64,000 nt of DNA from Pseudomonas sp. Irchel s3f7 (GCF_900187615.1 NZ_FYDO01000015.1:62001-126000), one strand, 5' to 3'. Numbered from the stretch's first letter, positions 17,773 through 27,160 are shown. Numbers and translations: made by a program. The notes: generated by a model not told the origin, from the letters alone.

Positions 17773-18144
17773 ATGTTCAAACCAACACCGAATCCCGCGG
17801 ACGCAGATCCGACATCGCAATCCGAAAACCCCGATCAAAAGCAATACGACGAGGACGTCAAGCGCGCCCTGGAGTTCTACTTCAATCCTGCCGCCCACGC
17901 CGCGTTCATCAAAGCCACACCCAGACGACTCGACGATATGTTCATCGTCAACCCGCAAGTCGATATGGAAACCCTGCTCGGTCATGCTTGCGAGTCACTG
18001 GCATCGGCCAATGTCATGGCCATGGATCTGGCGGATCATCTGGAGGGGACCAGTCGCAACTCACTGCTGGGCATTGCCCAGGTCATCATGCTCGGCGAAC
18101 TGGCGGTGAACCGGGCGCTGGATCAACTCGAACCAACGAACTAA
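17773..18144 (+). CDS. DUF6124-like small acidic protein, function unknown
   Basis: 123-residue soluble acidic protein with no signal peptide or membrane segment. A low-complexity N-terminus (TPNPADADPTSQSENPDQ) precedes a helical region, RALEFYFNPAAH through LLGHACESLASANVMAMDLADHL, and ends IMLGELAVNRALDQLEPTN. The pattern fits a Pseudomonas-restricted family I recall as DUF6124, often small genes of unknown role. A good GGAG ribosome site precedes ATG 17773. A long inverted repeat follows the gene. Confidence 0.7.
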   Translation: MFKPTPNPADADPTSQSENPDQKQYDEDVKRALEFYFNPAAHAAFIKATPRRLDDMFIVNPQVDMETLLGHACESLASANVMAMDLADHLEGTSRNSLLGIAQVIMLGELAVNRALDQLEPTN

Positions 18145-18166
18145 TCGCTATCCCCTGTAGGAGCTG

Positions 18167-18241
18167 CCGCAGGCTGCGATCTTTTGACCTTGATCTTAGG
18201 CGTTCGAGGGCAAAACAAAATCAAAAGATCGCAGCCTGCGG
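18167..18241. repeat. Long inverted repeat between convergent genes (REP-like, probable terminator)
   Basis: Two perfectly complementary 21-base arms (18167-18187 and 18221-18241; core GCAGGCTGCGATCTTTTGA) separated by 33 bases. It lies between the DUF6124 gene and the convergent LuxR gene. The CTGCGATC core is a known Pseudomonas intergenic repeat type distinct from the TAGGAGC REPs elsewhere in this window. It probably ends transcription from both sides. Confidence 0.8.
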
Positions 18242-18260
18242 TGAGGTGTTGTGCGTTTTT

Positions 18261-19064
18261 TCAGGCTTGCAACGGCTCCTCCGTCAACTCCCGAATAAAC
18301 AACCCCAGCAACTCCGACTGGCTGCCAATCCCCAGCTTGGCGTAGATGTTCTTGCGGTGGATTTTCACCGTGCCGGGGCTGATGTTCAATTGTTCGGCCA
18401 CCGAAGCGCTGGAGTGACCGCGCAACAACAGCTGAACGATTTCCTGCTCACGTCCGGTAAGGATGTGCGCGCCAAAATGGTCGAAGGCTTCGCGGATCTT
18501 GAAGTCCAGGTCCTGTGCAGGTCGCGGTTGCTGGGCCTGACGCAAGCGCCAGGCTTCATTGATGACCTGCTCGACCACCGCTTGTGCGCACTCGACCAAC
18601 TGCATTTCGTCCCGGCTGAACGCACAGCTGGCGCTCGATCGCATCAACGACAAAACCGCTGTGGCACCCTCGCCGAGGTCGACGAAAAACGCCACTTCCT
18701 CGGCCAGACCCGTCTGCTGGTAATAGGTCAGGAAGTATTCGCCGAGGTAGAAGTGGTCGGGCGCGAACTGACGCAGACGCCACAGCCCTGGCGCCTGGCC
18801 GCGGGTGCAGGCCAGGTAGAACGGATCGAGCAGATAAGGGCCGCACTGATAGTCATCGACATACACCGCACGCTTGTCCGCCGAGAAGGTATCGAACAAC
18901 GCCAGTGGCCGGTGATTGCCTTCGTAGACAAACAACACGAAATGATCGACCGGGCAGATTTGCCGTAACCAGTGGCTCAATCCCGCCAGCCGCGCATGCC
19001 CGGCAGGCAGGTCGAGCAAGTGGGCGACACCGGTGGTCCAGAGTTTGAGTTCCTTGGGGCGCAT
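18261..19064 (-). CDS. LuxR-family transcriptional regulator
   Basis: 267 residues. The C-terminal 65 residues are a classic LuxR/FixJ helix-turn-helix: LTGREQEIVQLLLRGHSSASVAEQL, then ISPGTVKIHRKNIYAKLGI. The N-terminal 190 residues match no autoinducer or receiver domain that I can recognise and may sense a small molecule. ATG 19064 (MRPKELKLWTTG) was chosen although its ribosome site is weak. The frame extends far upstream but with non-protein-like composition. Targets are unknown. The neighbouring efflux gene is on the same strand but 173 bases away. Confidence 0.85.
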   Translation of the reverse strand: MRPKELKLWTTGVAHLLDLPAGHARLAGLSHWLRQICPVDHFVLFVYEGNHRPLALFDTFSADKRAVYVDDYQCGPYLLDPFYLACTRGQAPGLWRLRQFAPDHFYLGEYFLTYYQQTGLAEEVAFFVDLGEGATAVLSLMRSSASCAFSRDEMQLVECAQAVVEQVINEAWRLRQAQQPRPAQDLDFKIREAFDHFGAHILTGREQEIVQLLLRGHSSASVAEQLNISPGTVKIHRKNIYAKLGIGSQSELLGLFIRELTEEPLQA

Positions 19065-19237
19065 GGCAACTACAGGCAGAAGAGGATGGCCAATGGATGC
19101 ACAAAGTACGCCATGGTGGTGTTGCCCGTGCGCAGTGGGGCGGGTGGCGGTGCGTCGTGGAAAAGACGCACCGCAACAGGGCCGGGTGTTACCGAGTGCT
19201 ACAGATCGGGTATCAAAACTGATCGGGTGCAGACCAT

Positions 19238-20467
19238 TCACGCACCCGACGGGCGTTGTGCAGTAGACGGCAACAGAATCGTCAGTATCCCCAGCAACGG
19301 CAGGAAAGAACACAGGGTGTAGACATATTCGATGCCATGACTATCCGCCAGATACCCGAGCAGCGCCGCACCGATCCCGCCGAAACCGAACATCAAACCG
19401 AAAAACACCCCGGCGATCATGCCGACGTTGCCCGGTACCAGTTCCTGGGCAAAGACCACGATGGCCGAGAACGCCGAGGCGAGGATGAAGCCGATGATCA
19501 TGCTCAGCACGCCGGTCCAGAACAGGTCGACGTAGGGCAGGGCGAGGGTGAAGGGCGCGGCGCCGAGGATCGAGAACCAGATCACTCGCTTGCGGCCGAT
19601 CCGGTCGCCAATCGGGCCGCCAAAGAAAGTCCCCGCTGCAACGGCACCGAGAAACAGGAACAGGTACAGCTGTGAACTGGCCACCGAGAGGTCGAATTTC
19701 TCGATCAGGTAGAAGGTGAAGTAGCTGGTGAAGCTGGCCATGTAGAAGTATTTGGAAAACACCAGCAGCGCCAGCACCACCAAGGCGAAGGTGACCCGGC
19801 GTTTTGACAGGCCGTGGGTGGCCTGGCTACCTTGCTTGAGCTTGAACAGGTTGAGGTGGTTGCGATACCAGCGACTGAGTCCGTATTGCACGAAGATGGC
19901 GAACACCGCGAACAGGCCGAACCAGGCAACGTTGCCCTGGCCGTAGGGAATGATGATCGCCGCGGCCAGCAGCGGACCGAAAGCACTGCCGGCGTTGCCA
20001 CCGACCTGGAACGTCGATTGCGCCAAACCGTAGCGACCGCCGGAAGCCAATCGCGCAACCCGTGAAGTCTCCGGGTGAAAGGTCGACGAGCCAACGCCGA
20101 CCAGTGCCGAAGCGACCAGAATCGCCGGGAAGCTGCCGACCATCGACAACATCAGAATACCGATCAACGTGCAGACCATCCCCGCGGGCAATAGCCACGG
20201 TTTTGGGTGGCGGTCGGTGTGGAAACCGATCCACGGTTGCAGCAGCGAAGCGGTGAGCTGGAAGGTCAGGGTAATCAGCCCGACCTGGGTGAACGTCAGG
20301 CCGTAGTTGGCCTTGAGCATCGGGTAGATCGATGGCAGCACGGCCTGGATCAAGTCGTTGATCAGGTGCGCCAACGCGCAAGCGCCGACAACGCGCATGA
20401 CCAAGGGACTCGCTTGTGCAGCCACCGAGGCGTTGGGCGAGGGTGAACTAAGGGTGGTGGTCGACAT
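19238..20467 (-). CDS. fsr: Fsr-type MFS efflux transporter (fosmidomycin resistance family)
   Basis: 409 residues, 12 predicted membrane segments. Strong family blocks: LAHLINDLIQAVLPSIYP, FTQVGLITLTFQLTASLLQP, GSSTFHPETSRVARLASGG, GLAQSTFQVGGNAGSAFGPLLAA and KYFYMASFTSYFTFYL. As I recall the E. coli Fsr sequence, similarity runs end to end. Fsr exports fosmidomycin, but the natural substrate in Pseudomonas is unknown. It diverges from the AraC regulator gene starting at 20589, a common pump-regulator pairing. Confidence 0.87.
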   Translation of the reverse strand: MSTTTLSSPSPNASVAAQASPLVMRVVGACALAHLINDLIQAVLPSIYPMLKANYGLTFTQVGLITLTFQLTASLLQPWIGFHTDRHPKPWLLPAGMVCTLIGILMLSMVGSFPAILVASALVGVGSSTFHPETSRVARLASGGRYGLAQSTFQVGGNAGSAFGPLLAAAIIIPYGQGNVAWFGLFAVFAIFVQYGLSRWYRNHLNLFKLKQGSQATHGLSKRRVTFALVVLALLVFSKYFYMASFTSYFTFYLIEKFDLSVASSQLYLFLFLGAVAAGTFFGGPIGDRIGRKRVIWFSILGAAPFTLALPYVDLFWTGVLSMIIGFILASAFSAIVVFAQELVPGNVGMIAGVFFGLMFGFGGIGAALLGYLADSHGIEYVYTLCSFLPLLGILTILLPSTAQRPSGA

Positions 20468-20588
20468 GGGTGATCTTCCAGATAAGTCGCGAGCAGCGCA
20501 GCCAATTTCAGGGTTCGGCGTTATCCTAGGGGCCTTGAAATCGCCCGTCTCGCGCAACTCGGGCGTCGACCATCGCAAAAAGGGCGTC

Positions 20589-21359
20589 ATGAAGCCACTG
20601 GATAAATTTCTCGCGGATATCGACCAGGGTGACTGGGACGTTCGCAGCAGCGCGACCGATTACCCGGAAAACTGGTTTATCCCGCCGCACTCCCACGAGA
20701 AGCATCAACTGATCTACGCCATCGAAGGCGTGATGGTGGTGCACTCCGCAAGCAGCCAATGGACCGTGCCGCCGAGCCGGGGCATCTGGATGCCGTGTGG
20801 GCAGATGCACTCGATTCGCTGTGTCGGGCCATTGAAAATGCGCAGTGTCTTTGTGCGCCCGGAAGCGGGGTTGAATCTGCCCGAAGAAGCCCGGGCCGTG
20901 AGTGTTTCTGCACTGCTGAGCGAGCTGATCAAGGTCTCGGTGGATTTCGACTTCAGCGGCGAACCGGACGCACGAGAGGCCCGCGTGCTACGCCTGATCC
21001 TAGATGAACTGACGATCTTGCCGACCTTGCCACTGAACCTGCCGCAGCCAACCGACCCACGTATCAACCAGATCTGTACCGCGTTGCAGCGTGATCCTGG
21101 AGATGGTTCGACCCTGGCCGACTGGAGCGCCCGCCTGAGCCTCGACGAAAAAACCATCCAGCGTCGCTTCCGCAAGGAAACCGGTATGACCTTCGGCCAG
21201 TGGCGCCAGCAATCGCGGTTGCTGTTGGCTCTGGAACGCATCGCCGTCGGGGAGAAGATCATCGACATCGCCGGGGAGCTGGGCTACGACAGCCCGAGTG
21301 CGTTCACGACCATGTTCAAGAAACAATTCGGCAAGACGCCGAGTGATTTTTTCAAGTGA
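20589..21359 (+). CDS. AraC-family regulator with cupin sensor domain
   Basis: 256 residues. The N-terminal cupin-like domain (FIPPHSHEKHQLIYAIEGVMVVHSASSQWTVPP) probably binds a ligand. The C-terminal domain has two AraC helix-turn-helix units: LADWSARLSLDEKTIQRRFRKETG and IIDIAGELGYDSPSAFTTMFKKQFGKTPSDFF. ATG 20589 follows AAAAAGGGCG, a good ribosome site. Only 121 bases separate it from the divergent efflux gene, so it most likely controls that gene and itself. Confidence 0.88.
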   Translation: MKPLDKFLADIDQGDWDVRSSATDYPENWFIPPHSHEKHQLIYAIEGVMVVHSASSQWTVPPSRGIWMPCGQMHSIRCVGPLKMRSVFVRPEAGLNLPEEARAVSVSALLSELIKVSVDFDFSGEPDAREARVLRLILDELTILPTLPLNLPQPTDPRINQICTALQRDPGDGSTLADWSARLSLDEKTIQRRFRKETGMTFGQWRQQSRLLLALERIAVGEKIIDIAGELGYDSPSAFTTMFKKQFGKTPSDFFK

Positions 21360-21365
21360 TGGCGA

Positions 21366-21380
21366 CCGTCCGTGGGACGG
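21366..21380. terminator. Small hairpin between convergent AraC and phnX genes
   Basis: CCGTCC-GTG-GGACGG forms a 6-bp stem in the 42-base gap between the converging genes. There is no T-run. Weak candidate for a shared terminator. Confidence 0.35.
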
Positions 21381-21401
21381 CCGCTTGGCGCCGGGATCGG
21401 G

Positions 21402-22229
21402 TCAGGATCCTTGCGGCGTTTCACCCCGCATCAGACGGGCATTGATGTCTTCGATCACTGCCGGCAGATCGACGATGGTGTCGATCAAATAGTGTGGGCG
21501 GGAGCCTTCGAACATCTTGACGATACGTGCCCGCTCGCTGTCGAGCCGGTCAGAAGGCAGGGCCTTGAATTGATCGTAGGTCAAGCCCAGCGCATTGCCG
21601 GAGCAGGTCAGCGCGACCGTCCACATCCCGGCGGCCCGGCCTTCTAGAATGCCAGGCCAGGTGTCGTCGACCTTCACGCACGCGGCCACATCGCTGATCC
21701 CCAAGGCAATTACGTTGGCCAAGGCCTGGGCCGGGTAGGGGCGGCCGTTCGGCACTTCGTCGGTGGCGACGACGTGGTCGGCGACGTAGCCGTTATGCCG
21801 CGCCAGCTCCACCACTTTCTCCATGACAACGGCCGGGTAACCGGAGCAGGAACCGATCTTCAGGCCTTTGTCGCGCAACGCGTCGATGGCGTTCAGGGCA
21901 CCAGGAATCAGTGCCGAGTGCAGGGCAATTTTCTCGATCTGCAGCGGCATGAATCGTTCATACAGTGCGGTGACATCGTCATCGGTTGGCAGGCGATCAA
22001 AGGCTGCGCGGTAGCGTTCGGCAATTTGCGGCTGATTGCACAGGGTACGGATGTGATCCCACTTGCCCATGCCCATCGGCCCCCGCGCTTCTTCAAGGGA
22101 AACCGCGACGCCGAACTCGGCAAACGCTTCGACGAAAATCTGCGTCGGGGCAAAGGAGCCGAAATCGACGACGGTGCCGGCCCAGTCCAGGACCACGGCT
22201 TGCAGTTGGGTCGGTTGTTGGTAATTCAT
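21402..22229 (-). CDS. phnX: Phosphonoacetaldehyde hydrolase (phosphonatase)
   Basis: Splits phosphonoacetaldehyde into acetaldehyde and phosphate. The 275-residue HAD-superfamily protein has the nucleophile motif [13 protein letters not shown] with Asp15, the Schiff-base lysine in [11 protein letters not shown] (Lys56) in the cap domain, and [10 protein letters not shown] and [18 protein letters not shown] loops. Length and motifs match PhnX closely. PhnX usually sits beside the transaminase PhnW. Here no PhnW is present, and an iron alcohol dehydrogenase lies in the cluster instead, pointing to a different precursor of phosphonoacetaldehyde. Confidence 0.95.
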   Translation of the reverse strand: MNYQQPTQLQAVVLDWAGTVVDFGSFAPTQIFVEAFAEFGVAVSLEEARGPMGMGKWDHIRTLCNQPQIAERYRAAFDRLPTDDDVTALYERFMPLQIEKIALHSALIPGALNAIDALRDKGLKIGSCSGYPAVVMEKVVELARHNGYVADHVVATDEVPNGRPYPAQALANVIALGISDVAACVKVDDTWPGILEGRAAGMWTVALTCSGNALGLTYDQFKALPSDRLDSERARIVKMFEGSRPHYLIDTIVDLPAVIEDINARLMRGETPQGS

Positions 22230-22315
22230 GGTGATTCTCCATTTTTTGTTGTGGGCAGGCCGTCCCTCTCGAGATCGAGAAGTAGGCCTATGGATTGCTC
22301 AAGGGTGAGGCGAAA

Positions 22316-23188
22316 TCAGGTGGCCGGTGTGGGGCTTGCGTCGAACAGCTCCGCAATCATTGGCCGGTTTCGGCGGATACCCAGACAGCACAAGTGGTAG
22401 TCGATGGAAAACGGGTGATTGACGAAGGTGATGGGCCGGGTACCCGGTGTTTCGGTGTACTCGACAGCCGAAACGAAACCGATCCCGATGCCTTTGGCGA
22501 TGGCATGCACAATGGCTTCGCGGCTGTTCAACTGCATGACGCAGTTCAGGGCGACGCCCAGTTGCTTGCAGCTTTCTTCTACCAATTGGCGGGTGCGAGA
22601 ACTTTTTTCCCGCATGACCCATTTCTCTTCGCTGATCTGCTCGACGTGCACTTCCTTCTGCCGGGCCCAGGGATGGTCCTCGCGCACCACGGCAATGATC
22701 GGGTAGCGCCGGTAAAGCTGCGTGTCGAAGCGTTGGTCGAATTCGGACAACGCCAGGATCGCCACATCGATATCGAAGTTGAACAGGCGATCCAGGGTCT
22801 CCTTTTCAGGGGAGAACGAGGTTTCCAGTTCGATGTCCGGATGCCGCTGCATCAGCTCGTAGGTCAGGTTCATCGCAATCGGCGGCGAGACGGCGCCGAG
22901 GCGCAGCATGCCGGTCTTGCGTTGCTTGAAACTTTGCAGCAATTGCACGGCTTCATCCTCCTGGCCGAACAGGCCCTGGGTGATCGCATAGAGCTGGTGT
23001 CCGGCGGCACTCATTTCGATAAAGCGGCCGCGGCGGTGGAACAGTTCCACGGAAAACTTCTTCTCCAGGGCATTGACCTGCTCACTGACCGTGGGCTGGC
23101 CGACGCTCAAATACTCGGCGGCGAGGGTGAAGCTGCCGGTCTTCGCCACGGCATGAAATGAACGTAGCCACTTGTGGTACTGGTACAT
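22316..23188 (-). CDS. LysR-family regulator of the phosphonate cluster
   Basis: 290 residues. N-terminal winged helix-turn-helix: FHAVAKTGSFTLAAEYLSVGQPTVSEQVNALEKKF is the classic LysR pattern, followed by a periplasmic-binding-like effector domain (about 90-280). It is in the same orientation as phnX and 86 bases upstream of it, within a four-gene minus-strand cluster. By position it likely activates phnX and perhaps the transporter and dehydrogenase genes, in response to a phosphonate. The effector is unknown. Confidence 0.88.
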   Translation of the reverse strand: MYQYHKWLRSFHAVAKTGSFTLAAEYLSVGQPTVSEQVNALEKKFSVELFHRRGRFIEMSAAGHQLYAITQGLFGQEDEAVQLLQSFKQRKTGMLRLGAVSPPIAMNLTYELMQRHPDIELETSFSPEKETLDRLFNFDIDVAILALSEFDQRFDTQLYRRYPIIAVVREDHPWARQKEVHVEQISEEKWVMREKSSRTRQLVEESCKQLGVALNCVMQLNSREAIVHAIAKGIGIGFVSAVEYTETPGTRPITFVNHPFSIDYHLCCLGIRRNRPMIAELFDASPTPAT

Positions 23189-23242
23189 AGACGATCCTGT
23201 TCCTGAGCCGCTGCCATTGATTCAATCTGTCCGGCCGGGCAA

Positions 23243-24538
23243 TCAACGCCTGATAAACAGCGCCACCGACGCGCTGCAAAGACAGGCCGCGGTGACCACG
23301 ATGAAGATCAGCGACGTGTTGCCGGTACTGTCGAGCATACTGCCGATCAGCGGTTCCGCCAGGCCGGCGAACAGATAGGACGAGAAGTTCATCACACCGG
23401 TCGCCGTACCTGCGCGTTTGGCACCCACCAGGTCCGGGCATAGCGCCCAGAAGCTGGAGGCGGGGCCGTACACGAAGAAGCCGCAGAGAAACAACGCCAC
23501 CAGGCCGGTCGCGCTGTGCGGCGCCAGGGTCCACATCCACAAGCTGGTCGCTGCACCGAGGAACATGTAAAGCATGATCGCCAGATAGCGTCTGGAGCCG
23601 AACAGTTTGTCCGAGATCCAGCCATTGCTCAGTGCGCCGATGGCCATGCCGACGGGAAGGGCCACGGTGATCCACTTCGGATCGATCATGCTGTCGCCGG
23701 TCTTCCAGTTGGCGCCCAGAAAGTGCACCGGCACCCAGACGATCAAACCATAGCGGGCAGCGTTCTGAAACCCGAGGGACACGGCAGCAATGATCAGGCG
23801 GAAGTTCTTCAGGACGGCTTTGTAGCGTTGCGCCGACGTTTCGACTTCACCGTGGGCCACCTCGTGATTCTTGTCCTCGGCATTGGCCACGCCCGTGTCG
23901 GCAAGCGGTTCGAAACCCAGGTCCTGCGGACGCTCCCGAGCCACGAAGTAGAAGATGATGCCGCCGGCGAGCATGAGTAGCACGGGCAAGCGGAAGATCC
24001 AGCGCCATTCCAGGTGCATCACTTCCAGCACGACGATGGAGGTCACGTAAGACAGGACAGAGGCACACCCGGCCGCGAACACATAAAAGCCGTACACCTT
24101 GCCGCGTTCACCTGCGCTCCACCAGTTGGAGATCAGTCGACTGCCCGGCGCCCAGCCCAATGCCTGGAAGTAGCCGTTGATGCCCCAAGGCAAAATCAAC
24201 GCGGCAAAGTTGCTGGCGAAACTCGTCACCCAGTTGGCGCCGCAGGACAGCACTGCGCCCACGGTCATGATGCGTCGGCCACCGAATTTGTCGGCGAGGT
24301 TGCCGTTGATGGCCTGGCCAATCGCGTAGGCCCAAAGCATGGCGGCCGATACCCAGCCAAGGTGCTCTTTGGTAAAACCGAACTCGGCCTGGATACCCGG
24401 AATGGCGAAACCGAACGTTTGCCGCCCGGTGTAGAAAAACAGATAGCAAAACATCGCTGCCAGCAACATGCGCCACTGGGCGACACGGAACGACGCGGTG
24501 TGTACGGCAAGACCTGGCAAGGTTTGGGCACGATTCAT
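23243..24538 (-). CDS. MFS permease of the organophosphate (OPA/GlpT-like) type
   Basis: 431 residues with 12 predicted membrane segments. Family features: YLFFYTGRQTFGFAIPGIQAEFGFT in helix 1, GWAPGSRLISNWWSAGERGKVYGFY, and a charged central loop (about 205-240). OPA permeases exchange phosphate for organophosphates such as glycerol-3-phosphate. In this cluster the likely cargo is a small phosphonate, such as hydroxyethylphosphonate or aminoethylphosphonate. This is inference from context. The gene lies 54 bases from the LysR gene and 128 bases from the dehydrogenase gene. Confidence 0.85.
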   Translation of the reverse strand: MNRAQTLPGLAVHTASFRVAQWRMLLAAMFCYLFFYTGRQTFGFAIPGIQAEFGFTKEHLGWVSAAMLWAYAIGQAINGNLADKFGGRRIMTVGAVLSCGANWVTSFASNFAALILPWGINGYFQALGWAPGSRLISNWWSAGERGKVYGFYVFAAGCASVLSYVTSIVVLEVMHLEWRWIFRLPVLLMLAGGIIFYFVARERPQDLGFEPLADTGVANAEDKNHEVAHGEVETSAQRYKAVLKNFRLIIAAVSLGFQNAARYGLIVWVPVHFLGANWKTGDSMIDPKWITVALPVGMAIGALSNGWISDKLFGSRRYLAIMLYMFLGAATSLWMWTLAPHSATGLVALFLCGFFVYGPASSFWALCPDLVGAKRAGTATGVMNFSSYLFAGLAEPLIGSMLDSTGNTSLIFIVVTAACLCSASVALFIRR

Positions 24539-24666
24539 GATCTTTTCCTTATTCTTGTTCGGTCCCTCCGTGTGGTAACGGAGGGTGCACTCTTTTTCAG
24601 GTGCGGCAGGAAATCGTCGCGGCTCGTAACGCCGCTGGCAGTGTAGTGATTTATGAGCGGTGAAAC

Positions 24667-25758
24667 CTAGGCCGCGCGTGAACCGATGAAGTTCTTGCCG
24701 CGGGCACCCTGCAGGGCGAAATCGATCATGGCTTCGGCTTCGTCGGCCGTTACGCCGTAGTCGGCGAACTCGGTTTTGACATCGAGGCTGTGCAGGAAGG
24801 CGCGCAACCGGGACTGGGCCTGGTCCAGGTCCGGTCCGAAAACCCGTTGCAGGGTTTTGTCACGCGTTGCGTCGTGGCCCCAGGCAAGGCCCAAAACCAG
24901 CGGCAGGGTGAAGGAACACGCAATGCCGTGGGGCAAGCCGTAGCGCAAGGTCATCTCATAGGAAATGGAATGGGCCAGTGCAGTCTTGGTGTTGGAGAAC
25001 GCCAGCCCGGCCTTGAGTGCCGCCAGGGCCATTCTTGAGCGCAGTTCCTGATTGGACAGGTCCTGCCGCAGCAACGGCAGGCATTCTAGGATGTCTTCGA
25101 TGGCCGAGATGGCGAAGGTGTCGGAAATCGGGTTGGCGTTAATGTTCCAGATCGATTCCAGCGCATGGGACAGGGCGTCCAGGCCCGTGGAGACGGTGAC
25201 GCCGCCCGGAACCGTGAGCATCAATTGCGGATCGATGATGGCGACACTTGGCCAGGTGCAGTCCAGGTGCAGCGAGTACTTCTTGTGATTGGCCGCGTCC
25301 CAGATCGTCGCCCAGGGCGTGACCTCACTGCCCGTGCCCGCGGTGGTCGGGGCGGCGATCAGCTGTTTACTGCGAACCGGAACGAAGGGTTTGCCGCTTG
25401 CCAGCAATGCCAGCAGCTCATCGAAACGACCTGACTCGGTGCCGACAATCAGCGCCTTCGCCGTGTCGATGGCGCTGCCGCCACCGACGGCAATCACGGC
25501 GTGGCACTCGCCGGCTTCTTTCCAGAAACGTTCATAGGTCTCACGCAGTTGCGCGACATCGGGATTGGGCTGGACGTCTTCGATCACATAGACCAGTCGG
25601 TCGCCCAGTAGCGCTTGAAGGCGATCCACCAGCCCCAGGCCTCGGGCTTCGGGAAAGGTCACAACGGCAACGCTCTGGTTCTCAGTGATGGCGGCAAGCT
25701 CTTGCAGGCTGCCCCAGCCGAAACGGGTATCCACTGGATTGTGAAATCGGGCGGTCAT
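24667..25758 (-). CDS. Iron-containing alcohol dehydrogenase, phosphonoacetaldehyde reductase type
   Basis: 363-residue member of the Fe-ADH family. Visible are the NAD(P)-binding AVGGGSAIDTAKAL, PTTAGTGSEVTPWATIWD, the metal-site histidines in GLDALSHALESIW and TALAHSISYEMTLRYGLPHGIACSF. Homologues in phosphonate antibiotic clusters (PhpC, FomC) reduce phosphonoacetaldehyde to 2-hydroxyethylphosphonate. Beside PhnX and with an OPA permease, the reverse oxidation in catabolism is more likely here. The frame is open far upstream, but ATG 25758 with AAGGACCCGCC is the credible start. The 270 bases upstream, to the divergent NIPSNAP gene, hold no other gene. Confidence 0.85.
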   Translation of the reverse strand: MTARFHNPVDTRFGWGSLQELAAITENQSVAVVTFPEARGLGLVDRLQALLGDRLVYVIEDVQPNPDVAQLRETYERFWKEAGECHAVIAVGGGSAIDTAKALIVGTESGRFDELLALLASGKPFVPVRSKQLIAAPTTAGTGSEVTPWATIWDAANHKKYSLHLDCTWPSVAIIDPQLMLTVPGGVTVSTGLDALSHALESIWNINANPISDTFAISAIEDILECLPLLRQDLSNQELRSRMALAALKAGLAFSNTKTALAHSISYEMTLRYGLPHGIACSFTLPLVLGLAWGHDATRDKTLQRVFGPDLDQAQSRLRAFLHSLDVKTEFADYGVTADEAEAMIDFALQGARGKNFIGSRAA

Positions 25759-26028
25759 GGCGGGTCCTTTGTTTTTGTTGTTGGAAGTGACGCCATGCTC
25801 GCGGTCTGCGCACTGCTGCACAAATCGATAATTCGCAGGTTTGAATCGGCTGAGCCGATAACAGCGGGTATGAAGGAAGGCGCTCTCGATCGTTGTAAAG
25901 AAACTACCTAGCGCCCTGCGGCAATCACCATGACCGATGGTGGTTGCCTCAATATTTTGCCTGTGGGGTCTGGCATACGCTGTGCGCCAAGGGAGGCCCG
26001 CACGGGCTGACAATCGCCGGAGCGTGGT

Positions 26029-26652
26029 ATGCGTTTTTTTGAACTGATCACTTTGACCGTGCGGGTGCGCACGGTGGCCGATGCACTGGTGCGCATCGAA
26101 ACTGCGTTGGCGAAGCCAGAAGTCGGTGGGGCGTTGATGGGCTGCTGGGCGTCGGAGATCGGCCAGTTGAACCAGATCACCGTACTGCGCGGCTATGAAG
26201 ACGAAAGCCTGCGGCAGGCCGAGCGTGAGCGCTTCCTGTTGGGCGGCGAAGTGTTCGGTGTCGGCGAGCTCATCACCGATCTGCGCATCGAGAATTACAC
26301 GCTGTTTCCTTTCCTCAAACCCTTGCACGCCGGGCAGCATGGCCCGTTCTACGAAATGCGTGTCTATGACCTGATCAGCAGCGGCCTCAAGCCCACGCTC
26401 GACGGTTGGAGCAAAGCCATCGAAGCGCGCACCGCCGAACAGTACTCACCGGTGTATGCGGCGTTTTACGCCACTGATGGTTCGCTGCCACGTTATCTGC
26501 ACATCTGGCCGTGGGCCACGCTGGAAGAGCGCCTGCAAGTACGGACCCAAGCCGTTGCCGACGGCGTCTGGCCGCCGGAAAACTCCGGTCCGCAATTGCA
26601 GGACATGTGTTCGACGATCTATCTGCCGGCGAAATTTTCACCGTTGCAATGA
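26029..26652 (+). CDS. NIPSNAP-family protein
   Basis: 207-residue soluble protein with two ferredoxin-like NIPSNAP modules. The second is clear: GPFYEMRVYDLISSGLKPTLDGWSKAIEAR followed by FYATDGSLPRYLHIWPWATLEERLQVR. The family has no settled biochemical role. It is divergent from the phosphonate dehydrogenase gene and converges with the thioesterase gene 4 bases away. Whether it belongs to the phosphonate module is open. Confidence 0.85.
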   Translation: MRFFELITLTVRVRTVADALVRIETALAKPEVGGALMGCWASEIGQLNQITVLRGYEDESLRQAERERFLLGGEVFGVGELITDLRIENYTLFPFLKPLHAGQHGPFYEMRVYDLISSGLKPTLDGWSKAIEARTAEQYSPVYAAFYATDGSLPRYLHIWPWATLEERLQVRTQAVADGVWPPENSGPQLQDMCSTIYLPAKFSPLQ

Positions 26653-26656
26653 TCGG

Positions 26657-27160
26657 TCAGCTGGCGTCCCGGCCGTGAGCGGCGGCCGCCAGTTGTTCGG
26701 TGTCTACGCGCACAAATGTCGAATCACCAATGGCGGTCAGCACTTCACCGGCGTAGACCTCGCAGACGACACGGGTTTTGCGTCCGACCTCGCCTTCGAC
26801 TTTGGCGCGCAGGGTCAGCGGCAAACCCATGGGTGTCGGTTTGATGAACTTGATGCCCAGGTTGCCGGTGACGCAATTGATCCGCGGCAGGCTGGCGGCA
26901 TCCCGCTGTTCGGCGCGGTAGTGGTACGCCATCGCCGTCCAGTTGGAGTGGCAGTCGACCAGCATCGCGATCAGGCCGCCGTACACCAGGTCCGGCCAGC
27001 CGCAATATCGGGCGTCCGGTACGTGCTCGGCCATGACGTGCACGCCGTCTTCGTGCCAAAAGCTCTTGATGTGCAGCCCGTGCGGATTGTCGGGGCCGCA
27101 GCCATAACAAACGCCATCGGGTGCGGCGGTGTCTTGCAGGGAGGTGTCGTGCCGGGACAT
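26657..27160 (-). CDS. Hotdog-fold thioesterase (PaaI-like)
   Basis: 167 residues. A hotdog fold is suggested by LVYGGLIAMLVDCHSNWTAMAYHY (central helix with the usual GGxxxxxxD pattern), then CVTGNLGIKFIKPTPMGLPLTLRAKV and RKTRVVCEVYAGEVLTAIGDSTFVRV. Such proteins hydrolyse acyl-CoA or related thioesters. An N-terminal extension carries Cys residues (GVCYGCGPDNPHGLH), common in this subgroup. ATG 27160 was chosen (MSRHDTSLQDT). A longer start at 27193 is possible. It lies 54 bases downstream-facing from the hydroxyproline cluster. Confidence 0.78.
   Translation of the reverse strand: MSRHDTSLQDTAAPDGVCYGCGPDNPHGLHIKSFWHEDGVHVMAEHVPDARYCGWPDLVYGGLIAMLVDCHSNWTAMAYHYRAEQRDAASLPRINCVTGNLGIKFIKPTPMGLPLTLRAKVEGEVGRKTRVVCEVYAGEVLTAIGDSTFVRVDTEQLAAAAHGRDAS

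Noticed and set aside
25970-25990. TGGCATACGCTGTGC upstream of the NIPSNAP gene as a sigma-54 promoter
   Set aside because: The -12 element has GTGC in place of TTGC. Too weak without other support.
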